A stretch of DNA of 64,000 nt, from positions 11,032,275-11,096,274 of the forward strand of contig OX393566.1 of the NCBI GenBank assembly GCA_947652115.1. Direction: 5' to 3'. The position numbers and the translations under genes are program-made. The notes under the pieces were generated by a model. That model ran no database searches, had not been told where the DNA came from, and saw nothing but the letters and a program-made list of their open reading frames with translations. This DNA comes from Blastomussa wellsi (taxonomy: Eukaryota > Cnidaria > Anthozoa > Scleractinia > Plerogyridae). Shown in pieces: positions 12,110 to 23,289 of the stretch (position 1 is its first letter; the number at the start of each line of letters is the position of its first letter).

Positions 12110-12531
12110 ATACCAACACCTTTCACTGGTACCCTTATGGTCTCCTTGACCCATGGAGACGAGCTCATGGCCAAATGTTAGTGGATTTGTAAATAGTTCC
12201 TCTACATACTCACGTCCACGCACACGCTCGGTATCGAAGACAAACTATCTCCCTAGCAACCCCTAGACACGCAATCGTTTGTGACATAGAAGGTAAGTCG
12301 GGCGCAGGGTCATTAGCATCCCGCACACGTCCCGCAGTGTAAATATTAGGGAAAACAGAGATTATAATCTTTTTTGTCTTTTTTGTCATATATGACGTGG
12401 CGCTCGTAATTGGTTCCTGATGATGTCATGCCGTACCGACAGTCTTTGCGACATCCTATATGAGACGCGCTTGGGCCCAACTCTCTCAGTATTCAAAATG
12501 GCAGGCTATTGGAAGGACTTCTGTCTCTGCT
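12110..12531 (-). repeat. Right inverted-repeat arm of the Polinton-like relic
   Basis: Mirror of the left arm. It begins in the final polymerase codons and continues through cacgctcggtatcgaagac (about 12223), gcgcagggtcattagcatcc (about 12302) and cgtaccgacagtctttgcg (about 12432), ending near 12531 at ggaaggacttctgtctctgc. Confidence 0.65.
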
Positions 12532-12855
12532 ATACATACCGATTAGGATTATGGCCACGGAAATCTGTGAGACCGGTCCCAGTACTCTGTCGAGGCTGGG
12601 GAGCTTTTTTCCAGGCCTATTGACCATTTTCGCATTAGGGACTTTAATACCGGGAAGTTTGGGCACTAGTTTCTCAGCTTGTAGGGACAAATTTTCGCGG
12701 GAACTGAATGTAAGCAATGGCGGTCCTTCGTAAACTGTCATAGTTTTATCAAACTCTTTATTAGAAATTCGATTTTTGAGGTAGAAACCCTATATAAAAG
12801 TTTCGAAAACATATATCCGCTTTCAAGTTGTTGGTCAGGAAGAAATTCGAGAAAT

Positions 12856-14487
12856 ATGGAGAAAGGTGCAGAGTTTAACAAGGAAAATTGCGTGGAATGG
12901 TTGGCAGACATCGGAGCCTCTACATCTGGTTCAAAACAAGACCTATCCAGGACTACTGAAGAAACTCAAGGCAAAGTCAGAAAAAGCTTACGTGTTTCCC
13001 TGTAGTCTCAATTCCGTGGACATTCCACAGATGTTTACAAGTAGAAAAATTGTCACTGTCAAAACTCTTATTGACGAGCAAGTAGTTTACGTGAAGACTA
13101 TGATAAAAAAGTCTTACGGGTCATTGCAACGCCCCACAGTTGTTTTGTTAGAAAATGGAATACCAAGCAAAGGTCATTGTAGTTGTCCAGTAGGACTAAG
13201 TGGAATCTGTTGCCATGTTTTAGCATTGCTTCTCTTGAAATGGCATAGGTCCTAACACAAGAGTTTTATACTAATGGTTCCACTAAGGGAGTTAAAAGTT
13301 AAATCTGCTAAATCCACAAAATAGCACGATGAAACGAGATGTTCAAACAATGAGGGACGAAATGAAAAGTGGAATTATTAAAATCGAGGAAACATTTAAA
13401 CCCTTTGAGCACCATGTATACACAGTTCTTTACAATTCAACTATTGGACCAACATCTTTATATCAACATTTGGAGTACAGATACTCTTTAAGAAAAACTC
13501 AGGCTTTAGTTGATCATGATTACTGTGTGGAGTCTTATTGCCAGAAAAAGGTCAATTGTAATCATGAACCTAAAATGGATCTAATAACAAACAGCATTCA
13601 GAGAGCCTTAACTGCTAAAGCTGTAGCTGAGGAAGGAGAAGAGACATTTGAGAAACAAGTATCGAACCTAGTAACAGGAGACACAGCTAAAGTTTTGTAT
13701 GAGGCAATCAGTCATGAGAATGAAGAAGTTATTGCCAGTATTGAGACTCAGCTGCAAGAAAAAAGGCCTTTGCTGACTATAAACATAAGCAATCTGAAGG
13801 CACCTAGCCCTTGTGGTTCAAATTACCATGATGTTCTACAGAATACTAATGTTTGGGAAGATCTGCGTAAATTCAAAATTACTGGAAGTAGACTACCTGC
13901 ACTCCTGGGTTCACATGGACAAGGCAAGTTCACTAAATACTGGAAAGTGTTTACACAAGGCTTGAAAGAAAGTGATGTTTTTAATACAAACTTTGAGAAT
14001 TTCAAAAGGGGACACAGATTTGAGAAAGAAGCAATATCAGTTTTTTGCCAGTTGTCTAACAGTGAAACTCAAACCTGTGGTTTCTTTGAGGATCCACTTT
14101 ACTCTAATTATGGTGCTAGTCCAGATGCACTGGCTGTATGTTCTCTAATTTTGGAAGTCAAGACAAGAGCAGCAAAAACTGAAGGCCCACTTTCATCACT
14201 AAAACAGCTGCCAAGTTACTACATCCAACCTCAATTGGAAATGGGGTGTACTGGTGCCTCGTACTGTATTTTAGAATCATATCACCCTGAAACACAACAA
14301 GCATCATTTTTTTCTTGTGAAAAGAGATGATGTCTTAATGTCAGTTATTAAAGACATCACAAACAGTATTTTAAATCAAAAACCTTTATTGGAATGGTCA
14401 CATTCAAAAAACAACTACTACAAAAACCTAGGAGAAAATGTGATTGGACGTATTCCAGACTTTGCAAGCATCAAACTCCTAAGGTGA
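12856..14487 (+). pseudogene. SWIM zinc-finger + YqaJ-type exonuclease protein
   Basis: The probable start is ATG at 12856 (MEKGAEFNKENCVEWL), a SAP-like N-terminus. A frameshift near 12940-12970 moves to the frame ending at 13255, which holds a SWIM zinc finger: GHCSCPVGLSGICCHV (CXCX8CXH). After further breaks, 13329-14330 encodes a lambda-exonuclease/YqaJ fold: ITGSRLPALLG, then FKRGHRFEKEAI, then YGASPDALAV...ILEVKTRA, the E..D..ExK-type nuclease residues, then a YIQPQLEMGCTG helix. A T-run frameshift near 14310 separates the last segment, which ends at 14485-14487 (TGA). Such proteins are typical accessory products of THAP/DDE transposons. A role in processing ends is inferred, not shown. 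Confidence 0.85.
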
Positions 14488-14656
14488 TATATAAACCCAC
14501 TCACAAAGTCAGTTCCCAGGGTTGAATTTTCAAAGTAAAGTAAAAAAGACTCGCGTTGCTGGCTTCATTATGTACAACACTGGTCTTCACAATGTACTTA
14601 AATTAGAGTATTTGTAATAGGCAGTAACAAATTCAATAAAGGCAAGTTGAATTCCC

Positions 14657-16254
14657 TTATTTTGGGCCAATAGGAGACATTGTCAGGTTGACCATATGAC
14701 ACAATGCCTGCCAGGTGGAGGATATTAGGTCCATTCTTTGCACTGGCCAAACAGCATTTAAAATTGACCATTCTCCAACTCGCCCAATAAACCGTTCAAC
14801 ATGAATTCTTGTTGATGCAATGTCAAAATTGGATGCAACCTCTGCTTGTGCAAATTGGTCTGACATCTTTTGAGCAGGGCGATTCAAGTATATTCCTTTC
14901 GATGCACAAAGATCTTGAACAGCAAACCCTCTGTCTGCCATTAGTTCATGTTCTGGTTGAATCCACTGGGTTCAGTGCTGTTGTTGTGTGATATAGAGCC
15001 TGGGTAAATATCACTGAAATAAAGGCCCATACCATGTGGGGCAATTCCAATGAGGGCTTTGCCTGTTATGGTGTTTTTGTAGTTAGAAAACATTAGAGAA
15101 TTCAAATCAAGATTTGAATTCAGTACAATCGATGATCATGTCTGTGAGTCCATGGCCAGTCTTAAGGAAAATGTCTGGCATCGTCTTTAGTAAAAACCCA
15201 GCTTCAGGCTTAAGGTTAATATAAGTGAAGATTACCTCAAGGAAAACTATCCAACCAACAAATATGCGCTGAACTGTGCTTTCTCCTACTTTAAGCATAA
15301 ATGCCATCACACCTTGATGGAGAGAATGTCTGCAGATTGTAAGAACTGCAAAGAGTTCTGTTGGTTTATCTAGAGTTCTCTCCCCAGTACCTTTTCAGTC
15401 AGCATAGATGATGACATCACAGTAAGGCTGCACGCAATTCCAGAGAATTTTGAATTGTTCAACAGATAATCCACACAAATACTTAAATGTATTTGGCTTT
15501 TCAATGAGATTTGATTAGCTTAATTGCTCTTTTTGCAGCCTTTTTATGACAACCTTCAGTTCCTCATTATGTTTAGTAGTCTTTTGCTGGGGAAGCCTCA
15601 ACGGTGCAGAAAGAAGCTGTCGCTGATGTTATACAATATTAATTTCCAATTCTACTCAGGATATTGACCCAAACCATTGAAAACGCTATTGCTGGGGCAT
15701 TATGTGACATATGCTTTTGCTGGGTTTGTTCGATCTTTCGTATTTTAATTTTTAAACTTAGATTTTCAGTCATCAGTTTTTTAACCATTTCTTGAACACT
15801 AGTCAGCAGCTAGGTCAATCGATGCTTATCTTCTTCCGACGCACCCAAACGAGTAGATAACTGTCGTTTAGATAAGTTCTTTGACCTTTTGGCAGTTGGC
15901 CGTTCTCTTTCTGTTGGAGCTTTTCTTTATCTAGATCCAGAAAAAACAGACAACTGCTTGGCCAGGAAAACTTTCCTTTGGAGCTTACTTACTTTTTTTG
16001 GCAGACTTTGTTGCTTTTCTTTTTAGTCAATCTTTCGCTTCTTTTCCAATGCGACTAATTGAGAAGCTGGGACAATGTTCCGCACAAATATGACCAGAAC
16101 GCCAGTTTATACCTGTCGTTTGAAGAATCCTGGGGTAGGCAGCTTGAACCTCGGGATCACGGGGAAGACGATAAACCTTAATGGATTCCCCTTGAAGATT
16201 TCGAGTTCGAAAATTGAGGGTGCAGAATGCTGAACAACAAAACCACTTCACCAT
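14657..16254 (-). pseudogene. THAP-domain DDE transposase (HARBI1/DDE_Tnp_4-like)
   Basis: The gene starts at ATG 16254 (MVKWFCCSAFC). The THAP finger follows: paired N-terminal cysteines, VYRLPRDPEV, then NWRSGHICAEH (CX2H). A central linker (about 16000-15310) is full of stops. 15310-15107 encodes the helix-turn-helix (GESTVQRIFVGW) and first catalytic block (MIIDCTEF). 14941-14657 encodes MADRGF (second Asp) and HVERFIGR (catalytic Glu), closing at 14657. All three D-D-E residues are readable, but at least three frame breaks make the gene inactive. It converges on the SWIM/YqaJ gene within the same inverted repeats and would bind the transposon tips through the THAP domain. Confidence 0.85.
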
Positions 16255-16317
16255 GACTGCCAACAAACAGCGGCCATGTTTGTTTTCTTGTCCCCACAAA
16301 CTGCGAAACTAGTCCCC

Positions 16318-16808
16318 AGCCTTCTTTACCCCCCCCCCCCCCCCCACAATTTTGCATAAGCATTGTCTTCCGATTCTCTTGGGATGACTGTGGTTGTTTA
16401 CCATTTACACGGGGAAACCGGTTGGTCGACGGTTTGTGCAAATGGAAAGCAAAAGTCCCCAATGGAAATTTCCGTTTGGGAATGGCGTGTTCCATTTTAC
16501 AAAACAGACCCAACTTACCGAGAAAGCCAAGGGCGAGTTTGACATATTGGCGTAGGGCCTGGAACTTGTGGCGAATGGCAAATGGTAAGCACATTTTCCG
16601 TTCGGAAATTCCGTTTGGGAATTTTGGACTACCTTTCAAGAAATCCCGTTTTCCCGAGAAAATTTCACTTCGGGGAGACAAAATTAGTCTTTCCATTTAC
16701 ATTCCATCCGGAATTTTCGGATTTTTTTGGTAAATGGTAAACAACCTGTAATACCCAGGAGAATTGGGAAACAAAAGTTATGCAAAATTTTGCGGGGTAA
16801 AGAAAAAG
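16318..16808. mobile_element. MITE with ~75-bp inverted repeats
   Basis: The inner 16 bases are perfect: ggttgtttaccattta at 16392-16407 against 16731-16746. Outside them the match continues imperfectly through cccaattctcctggg/gattctcttggg-type and ttttgcataa words to a shared ggggtaaagaa near 16318-16330 and 16798-16808. A C-run (16329-16346) lies in the left arm. The interior has no coding motif. The left end directly abuts the ISL2EU-like transposon, so one inserted beside the other. The target duplication is unresolved. Confidence 0.6.
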
Positions 16809-17530
16809 GTGTATTATGGGCAATGCGAAAATGGTCAGTACCCCTGGGGTTAGCACCTCGCATATGACTACGGAGTTTTGATTGATATTTACTCATTTGA
16901 AAAGCAAAGAAAAATGCCTCTATTTCATGTAATGAGATTAAAGGAGCTCGGTCACGGATGACACAGTTTGAAAAGTTTAGCCTAAATATTTCAAATTTGC
17001 GAATCACAATCCTTCTCAATCTTCCTCATTCAAAGCCATTCTTGATTCTTCCTAGTTTATTGGTGCATCTTTTGTGTTTTTCTACCTTAGTCAACTGCTA
17101 TTTCAAGGTTTCCTTTGATTTGAAGGCAATTTTGTACACTGCCAAAGTGACTTTGTTCAAGGTGACTATGCCCCTTTAATGAGATAGTTGATCCATTCAA
17201 ATTTTTATGAGATGGTTACTTGACAACTAAGCGTGGTATACTACTAATGAGTAAGCACGTCATGTTCGTTTATATTAGGGGCATGCATAAATAGCCTACA
17301 CAAAAATGTAGAAAAAAACTAACTACTTTTCCCCTCAACTGTTTTAACTGACAGAGAATCACATCTTCCATCGGTGAAGCTGTCAGTTCAGATTGAGAGA
17401 GAAATCAATCCCCCTCCTCCTCATCCAATCCCATACTTGCCCTCCCAGCAGGAGCAGCCAACAAGGTAGGTTTGGTGGAGAAGACACATCAGGCTTCAGT
17501 TGTTCAAGGGAGGATAGCGTTATCCATCCT
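16809..17530. other. Stretch without recognisable genes
   Basis: Nothing coding is visible. The word aatgcgaaaatggtca near 16821 recurs in inverted form near 12622-12640, suggesting dispersed fragments of one repeat family on both sides of the ISL2EU-like element. Confidence 0.4.
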
Positions 17531-19105
17531 CAATCTCGTTCCCAGGGTCTCTCATCTTCCCGCCCTCCCGGAGCGAGAGAGGAGAGACCCTGGCACAGGC
17601 TGGTCACGTGTCTCTTAGACAATTGAGAACACTAGGGAGGGCTCCTCTAATGTCAAGAAATTAGTCGCGTTGTTCTTTGTCGATTTCACAGCAAGCGTAT
17701 CGCACGCGATACAATCGCGCGAGCGCCATTGTTTTATAGGCTGCCATCTCGAAATCCTGGGATAGTATTTATTCAAACTTCAATCTAAAGGTTTAGCAAG
17801 TGATTGTCTTGAGTCAATTTACGTGGCTGGGATGTTATGTGCAATCAAGTCGATCGTATATTTTTTTCCTTTGCTGTTACTCGACAAAATCGACTGCGAT
17901 CGTCTCAAATAGTGCTATATGTGAATCGCGTCATTTTTCGATGCTCTGGTCGTAGATCATATCAGAAGGCCCAATGAAGTAAATTGTAGCGCGACTATAT
18001 TTATAAACGGGAGAAAAAAGCGAATTTGAAGGATTTGAAACTGATCAATTTCCGGCAGAAAATATTTGAACCCCTCGCAGTAAGACATGCGAAATAGAAA
18101 TACGAATGTCGTCTTCAATGACCATTCGCCGAGTGTCATGAGTTGTTTTGCCAACGGCCGATTCACTAACTTAGGAAACAAGGAACAGCGTTTTTCTAAA
18201 TGGTATCGTGTACATGTAAAAGGAATGTTTACGCGACATATAGATAACAACTGAATGAAAAATATCAGATGAGGTAAACCATATTTCACGTAGACAAAAA
18301 TTGTATAACGAGCGGAGTGGACGAACGAATACAATGGCAAATAAACATATTTCCTTTCCTAACCTTCGAAGATTGGACGCCAAACTGTTGTTCATGGGCA
18401 GCGGCGGCAAAATTCAGACAGCGAAGACTCGTTATGTTTCTGTCATCGTTCGGCGCGCTCATCTGAGACAGTGAGATGTAAATACATCTTTTCGACCTTT
18501 CGCTCGTTTCAAAGCAACTTTGACTTCGGTGATCATGGCCCTGATTACTTTGAAATTATTTAAATTGTCTTCCACGAGGTCAAAATGATAAATATGGCCT
18601 TTGCGAGGCCAAGACATACCATACACAACCCCAGCAACCTTGACCGCCGTTAGCAATTTCTGATAAGCCTTCCTCCTTCCTGGAGAGATTTTTAAAATAC
18701 GTATTGAGGAAACATGCGACCTAAACGACGTGGATATCTGCTGTCGGACGATGTCTTAGTTTTTTGGCGTTTGCGACAGATTACAAACGGAAATAATTTT
18801 GCTGTACTGTGTTTATTTTGGGGTAGCCGGTCGTTTCGCCTACACTAGATACTTGTTCAAAATGTTTCGATTAACTCGAAACTCGCTAACAGCACGCTAC
18901 ACATGAATATACCTCGTTCTTTTTGGTGGCAACACTTAATGCACTCCCAAAGTCTCAGTATATACAAAATTCATACTGGGCCGCCCCTCCCTCTAACGAT
19001 TATTTTGTAATCTCCCAGATTCTGGGAGACACGTGACCAGCCTGTGCCAGGGTCTCTCCAATCTCGCTCCGGGAGGGCGGGAAGATGACAGACCCTGGGA
19101 AAGAG
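17531..19105. mobile_element. Possible inverted-repeat element (or two inverted hairpin repeats)
   Basis: About 76 bases at 17537-17612 recur in reverse complement at 19026-19101, sharing cttcccgccctcccggagcg and caggctggtcacgtgtctc. Each copy also has internal symmetry (ccagggtctctc ... gagagaccctgg). The 1.4 kb between them contains a 65-codon minus-strand frame (18656-18459, KVAGVVYGMSWPRKGHIYHF) with fairly protein-like composition that I do not recognise. These could be the ends of one non-autonomous transposon or two independent copies of a short hairpin repeat. No target duplication settles this. Confidence 0.45.
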
Positions 19106-20327
19106 GTTGGTCCACCCTTCGAACATCGGGGTCCAGTGAATTAGGTTTAACTGGATCATGAGCCAAAGGAAAGTCTGCGTAAATAGGGGGCCAGGTGTTA
19201 CACTGCCCCATAAGCTTGCAACTTAAATATTTTACCATGTATAACTAAAAATTCTTATCATCATCATCAGTCTCATTTCTTTTGTCTTCAGGCCATCGTC
19301 GGATTACAGTAAAGGACATGCATGGGCACAAGTTCCTGATTATTTTGCTGATGATTTTCAAGACTGATCTCCAACTCTGAACTTCTTTACGAATATAAAA
19401 TACAGTCATATTGGTGTGTTTACAGTGGTCTTCAAGTAACTTAAATTTTCTAAGTAACTAACGAGATTTGCGCAGCAAGTTCATTCTTTCGACAAGGATG
19501 TAAGTTCTGATCTGGTAAAAGCAAAGATAAAAAGGTAATACTTGAATATAAATGCTGTCATTGTGTATTTTCTTTAACGTTTCTCGCTAAAGCATTCGAC
19601 TAGAGTGGTTGATTCAATCAGTCAGGGTAATCTGAACGATCCCCTGTAGCAAACTCATTCATACTTCACTCGCTCACCAAAGTTAATGATGCTATGAAAG
19701 CGAGATAAACACGAGATGTGTTTACTCACGACCTTTAAAGTCCTCTCATTCGCCTTTTCACCTTGCTCAGTACATCCGTTCCCGTTACAAATTACATTTA
19801 CGTTCGGCGGAACTAAACTGTAATTGAATTGGCCATGCATTGCTTTTTCTCTCCAGAGAGCTATTTTATTCACAATATTCTGTTTTTTAAATTCCTATGT
19901 ACTTGCGCAATTTTCTCTTCACTCCTACCAACAAACTCCTTCTTCTACTCTTTCTAGCCTCATACAGCCGTCCACTTCACTTTTTGCCTGTAACACAGCA
20001 AACATTGTCATCTTCTTTCTGTCTATCTTGATTCTTCTTTTATATTTCGTTTGAAGCTCTTGTTACGATGTTATTGATTGTTTAATCCATTATTTATTTT
20101 TAATCCATTTCAACTATTTGTAACAGTCAGGAGAAGGAACCAAGGAATGTCTGTAGGCTTCAGTTCATGATCGATACATGAGTTGACGCTGACCAACAAT
20201 TTACGTATGGGCGTATTAGGCGCAGTTTCTCACACCAGACAACGATTGTATATCAGTTAATTACCATATGCTTGAATAGAATGCTTAATAGTCTTTTAAC
20301 ATATTCAAGAAAACAACGTGGCAACAT
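19106..20327. other. Stretch without recognisable genes
   Basis: AT-rich sequence with only short chance frames. No repeat, RNA gene or domain was recognised. Confidence 0.4.
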
Positions 20328-20817
20328 GGGAAAGGGGGTACAGCTCATCATTAGCATATCAAAGTGAGCGGCATTTTGAATAACATGGGAATATCAAAGC
20401 ATACAACAATTTGATTAAGCGCTGCATAAAACGATTCAATAAGTAAGGAAAACGATTCCTTGCCTTTTAAACTCTTGCAAATCAACAAGAATAAACCATA
20501 CGAATACTTCTGAAACACTTCAAGGATAGGCGGTATTCCATTCATTGACATGTCGACATGGGACAGGGGGTACACCTATTCATTAATGCTTTCAAAGCGC
20601 GCGGCATTTTGAATAACATGGGAACATACGACAATTTGATTAAGAGCAGCGTAAAAATGTTTCAAATAACGATTACAGGCGTAATACGATACGAGAATTA
20701 GAAAAAAAATCAAATCCTTGACTTTCCTAGGAATCAACAAGAATAAACCATACGAATACTTCTGAAAACACTTCAAGGGATAGACGGTATTCCATTTATT
20801 AACATGTCGACCTAGGG
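20328..20817. repeat. Tandem duplication, ~230-260-bp unit
   Basis: Two diverged units (about 20328-20557 and 20558-20817) share gcggcattttgaataacatg, aatcaacaagaataaaccat, acgaatacttctga and acatgtcgac in the same order. A third partial unit begins at about 20818 and resumes at 21627 (aacatatcaaagcgcacgac), being split by the MITE at 20832-21626. The minus-strand frames through the units have no known motif. Confidence 0.75.
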
Positions 20818-20831
20818 CATGAGGGCGATTA

Positions 20832-21626
20832 GGGACCTTTAGCAATGATGACGAGGACGTGGACGAAGACTTGTACGGTCGATTAAGCCCTGGGACGAGA
20901 CAGTCGTCCACGGCAGGAAACGTAAACACTTTAGCAGACCGGTAGGGTGGACGAGTTTCGTGCTGTGGAAGTCAATAGCGAAAATATCTTTTAGATAGTT
21001 TCGTGGGCTGCTAAAACTTCTCTCCGCCGATAACGATATGTGAGAAGTACGCGTGTGAGAACAAAGCTAACTTTATCGTAGTTTGCATAAACCACAACTT
21101 AAACGAATAGTACTAGTTTGTATTTTTAAAGCCGGGAAATCTTTCAAATTTAAAAATGAAGTCAAGATTGAATTGCAAAAATTACAATGTAATGCAGTTG
21201 ACAGAATGTGATTTATTTCTTATAAGGTTACATACGTATCCCGGTGCAATTTTATCGCCACAATCCGCCGGCATTCCTCCACACGCAGTGCGACCACAAA
21301 TGCACAAATCATAAGCTAACTTTTAATCTCTGCATGAAGATCTGTTTTTTCCTCGCGGTCCTTTCAAATATGTTATGGACGCTATCTTATTCACTGACGA
21401 GCCATTTCGAGTGAAGAGGCCTGCGTAAAAATGCAAAAACTCCACGAAACATACCCTCGTTTCGACTCGTTCACTACAAGACGGCAAATGGCGGCAAATG
21501 ACGTCCTGAACGAGGTGTGGACCACAAGTCGTTCTCCCCGGGGCATGCGTGGTAGCGTCGAGTCTCGTATTTCCAACTTCCTGTCGTTCACGTTCACGTC
21601 CTCGTCATCATTGCTAAAGGTCCGTA
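20832..21626. mobile_element. PIF/Harbinger-type MITE, TTA target duplication
   Basis: The left tip gggacctttagcaatgatga is mirrored by tcatcattgctaaaggtcc near the right end (three extra bases at the right tip), with the inverted repeat continuing through gacgaggacgtg. TTA flanks both sides (20829-20831 and 21627-21629). The neighbouring tandem units show what the empty site looked like (gcg-att-aacatatcaaag). The 795-bp interior has no transposase. Confidence 0.7.
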
Positions 21627-21984
21627 TTAACATATCAAAGCGCACGACATTTTGATTAATTATAAAAGAAGGGATTTGATTGAAAATGCAATCTTTGTTT
21701 TTAAAATTTTGCGTAATTTTTATTTGCGTGACGAAAAAAAATGGCGGATTACAGATACCAAACCCTGGTTTCTGATTGGCTACTACTTAAACCGCCGGTC
21801 CTTACTACTCTTAGGTGTTTTAAGTCAAATATTAAGAGAATGAACGTCAAAGTTAACAGTGATATTTTTTACACCTGTTCGCTATATTAATGCCATGAGT
21901 GGTACCAAGTCCCTCTCCTGCTATAAAATTCCTCAACATATTTGGACCTGGTGTTTGCAGAATACGATCTGGTTAACTTACCAA

Positions 21985-23175
21985 GTGTTCCCAATGTGGA
22001 AGCTGATAAGCAGTCTCAACACCTTAATGAATAAACCGAGTGGCATTTTGGGGAAGATTTATTTCACCAAATTTCTAAGATCTGGGATGCCTGCGAAAAT
22101 TGGAGAAATTTGGGGCACTGGGTTCCTTTGCAATTGCCCTGTGGCCAACACAAGTCTGGTAGCCACAATTGTTAAAACGTCTCAGAATCTCCTGTTATTC
22201 TACCCCACACAAGGACTTGTTGACACATCCTCACAAAGGAATGCAAGAGCTGCTAAAGAGCAGACTAATGATGGTAACATGTCTCTTATCTGGGAGTTTT
22301 ATCAAACGAGGAATTTCTCAATCGATTGTCCAACTATTCTTGGCCTCCTGGAGAGGGACACCAAAAAGTAGTTTGATCTGTACATCAAAAAATAGACAAA
22401 ATTTTGTGTTGAAAGGCAAGCTATTAGCTAATCAAATTCACTCACTTGTTGTAGATGACTTTGATTTCTTAACAGAGCTGTATGAGAAAGTACTGTTATA
22501 GTGCAATTAACATGACACAAACTTCCCTGTCTTCTTTTGTTGTGTTAAATAATGGATCCAATGTAGCCCAGATTCCACTGATTTTGAGACTTAAAAGAAA
22601 TTTTTCAGTAGTATAGAGGGCTCCAAGTTTACTCGAAATATACCGAAGTTTGGGATGTGCAAGTTGTATGGACAGAGTGGACGTTTTTTGTCTGAAAGAC
22701 GTTGTTTGAATTTGTTACTATTGCTGGTTTCAAGCCGGCGGGTCAGGCTATCCACATGCTTGATATCACGGATATGGTTGTTACAGACAATGGCTTTACT
22801 TTGTTATTGTAAATCATTTAAAGCAAAGTAAGCCTGGGTACCATAATGAGCATAATCCTCAGTTCCAGGCAGCTTGTAGCTTATGATGACTCTCACCTTT
22901 GTGTTGTTACAACTCTTATGGGAAACCGGTCTAAACTTTTTTATCAGTTTTGTTAAACCTTTTATAGAAGTGATTAGAGCTACTCTTTCCCGATGGATAT
23001 GACAAGTTCTGGTACAGGCCGGTATAGATCTCTCTAAGTGTTCACCACATAGTACTAGAGCAGGGTCAGTGTCAGCTGCACATAGAGTTTCTGTTTATTT
23101 AGATGACATCCTCAAAACAGCTGGTTGGTAATCAGAGTGTTGTTTTAATACATACTACATTGTGCCAATAGTTAG
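21985..23175 (+). pseudogene. DIRS-like retroelement relic: RNase H tail and tyrosine recombinase
   Basis: Plus-strand frames with many stops encode the region after RNase H of DIRS-type elements (NVEADKQSQHLNE and FHQISKIWDA at 21985-22100; a second stretch around 22300-22490). The tyrosine recombinase follows (about 22560-23175): a VQVVWTEWT-like block, ETGLNFFISFVKPF near 22940, QVLVQAGIDLSKCSPHSTRA near 23010-23065 with the catalytic H-x-x-R (HSTR), and ILKTAGW...FNTYYIVPI with the terminal nucleophile tyrosine region. The frame is heavily decayed. The upstream RT is missing and no terminal repeats were identified. Confidence 0.7.
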
Positions 23176-23289
23176 GCTTGAACCTATGCAAACAGTTAAG
23201 AAGATTATTATGACGATCTCCATTGCCGCGGTAATAAACAGTGTCCTCTTTATTGAGGTGTGGCTTCTCATGGGATCTCTCAGCATGGT

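Larger units (their letters stand above)
9530..12192 (+). pseudogene. polB: DNA polymerase B (right copy, near full length but broken)
   Basis: Successive plus-strand frames give an ordered polymerase. They are an N-terminal zinc-binding-like segment (WDKCPFCEKQF near 9575-9605), the 3'-5' exonuclease (VVFHSFKGYDGMF at 9930-9970), a TPR/palm entry (EEIRYVDVTSLYPYIS at 10939-10990, motif A with the catalytic Asp), and the segment MAKVDIMQPFDLCHPVFPY...LCRTCVE from 11066. Next come GTWCTPELHKAV...EVFRFTQDKRRTGLFANYVN (11215-11345) and EDNPGRKE (about 11470), where a Penelope fragment interrupts. The frame resumes at ALYFDT (about 11815) and runs to the C-terminus at 12190-12192. At least six frameshifts or stops occur, for instance TGA at 9693. 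It is non-functional. Its 3' end forms the right inverted-repeat arm. Confidence 0.85.
7627..12531. mobile_element. Polinton/Maverick-like relic with inverted polymerase B ends
   Basis: The block from 7627 inward to about 8130 is mirrored by about 12060-12531 and includes the last codons of a protein-primed-type DNA polymerase B in each arm. Both outer ends begin with AG on their inward-reading strand (agtggagagacaag and agcagagacagaag), as Polinton ends often do. The six bases outside each end (gcgaat and atacat) do not match, so the target duplication is lost or the ends are misjudged. No capsid, integrase, ATPase or protease gene is visible in this 4.9-kb remnant. A palindrome (9259-9484) and a Penelope fragment (11489-11817) lie inside it. 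Confidence 0.65.
12661..16317. mobile_element. Two-gene DNA transposon (ISL2EU/PHIS-like): SWIM-YqaJ plus THAP-DDE
   Basis: Thirty-base terminal inverted repeats (12661-12690 and 16288-16317) differ at 4 positions and share the words actagtttc and gggacaa. The right tip abuts a different MITE. Inside, a SWIM/YqaJ gene (+) and a THAP/DDE transposase gene (-) converge. From memory, ISL2EU-type members of the PIF/Harbinger-related group pair a transposase with a YqaJ-type nuclease; that family name is an inference here. No target-site duplication is evident. Both genes are decayed. Confidence 0.75.

Noticed and set aside
7621..12537. 6-bp target duplication for the Polinton-like relic
   Set aside because: The flanking hexamers gcgaat and atacat do not match, so no duplication is claimed.
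16329..16346. C-run as a functional G-quadruplex element
   Set aside because: It lies in a MITE arm and its counterpart arm has only a short G-run, so it is most simply homopolymer slippage.
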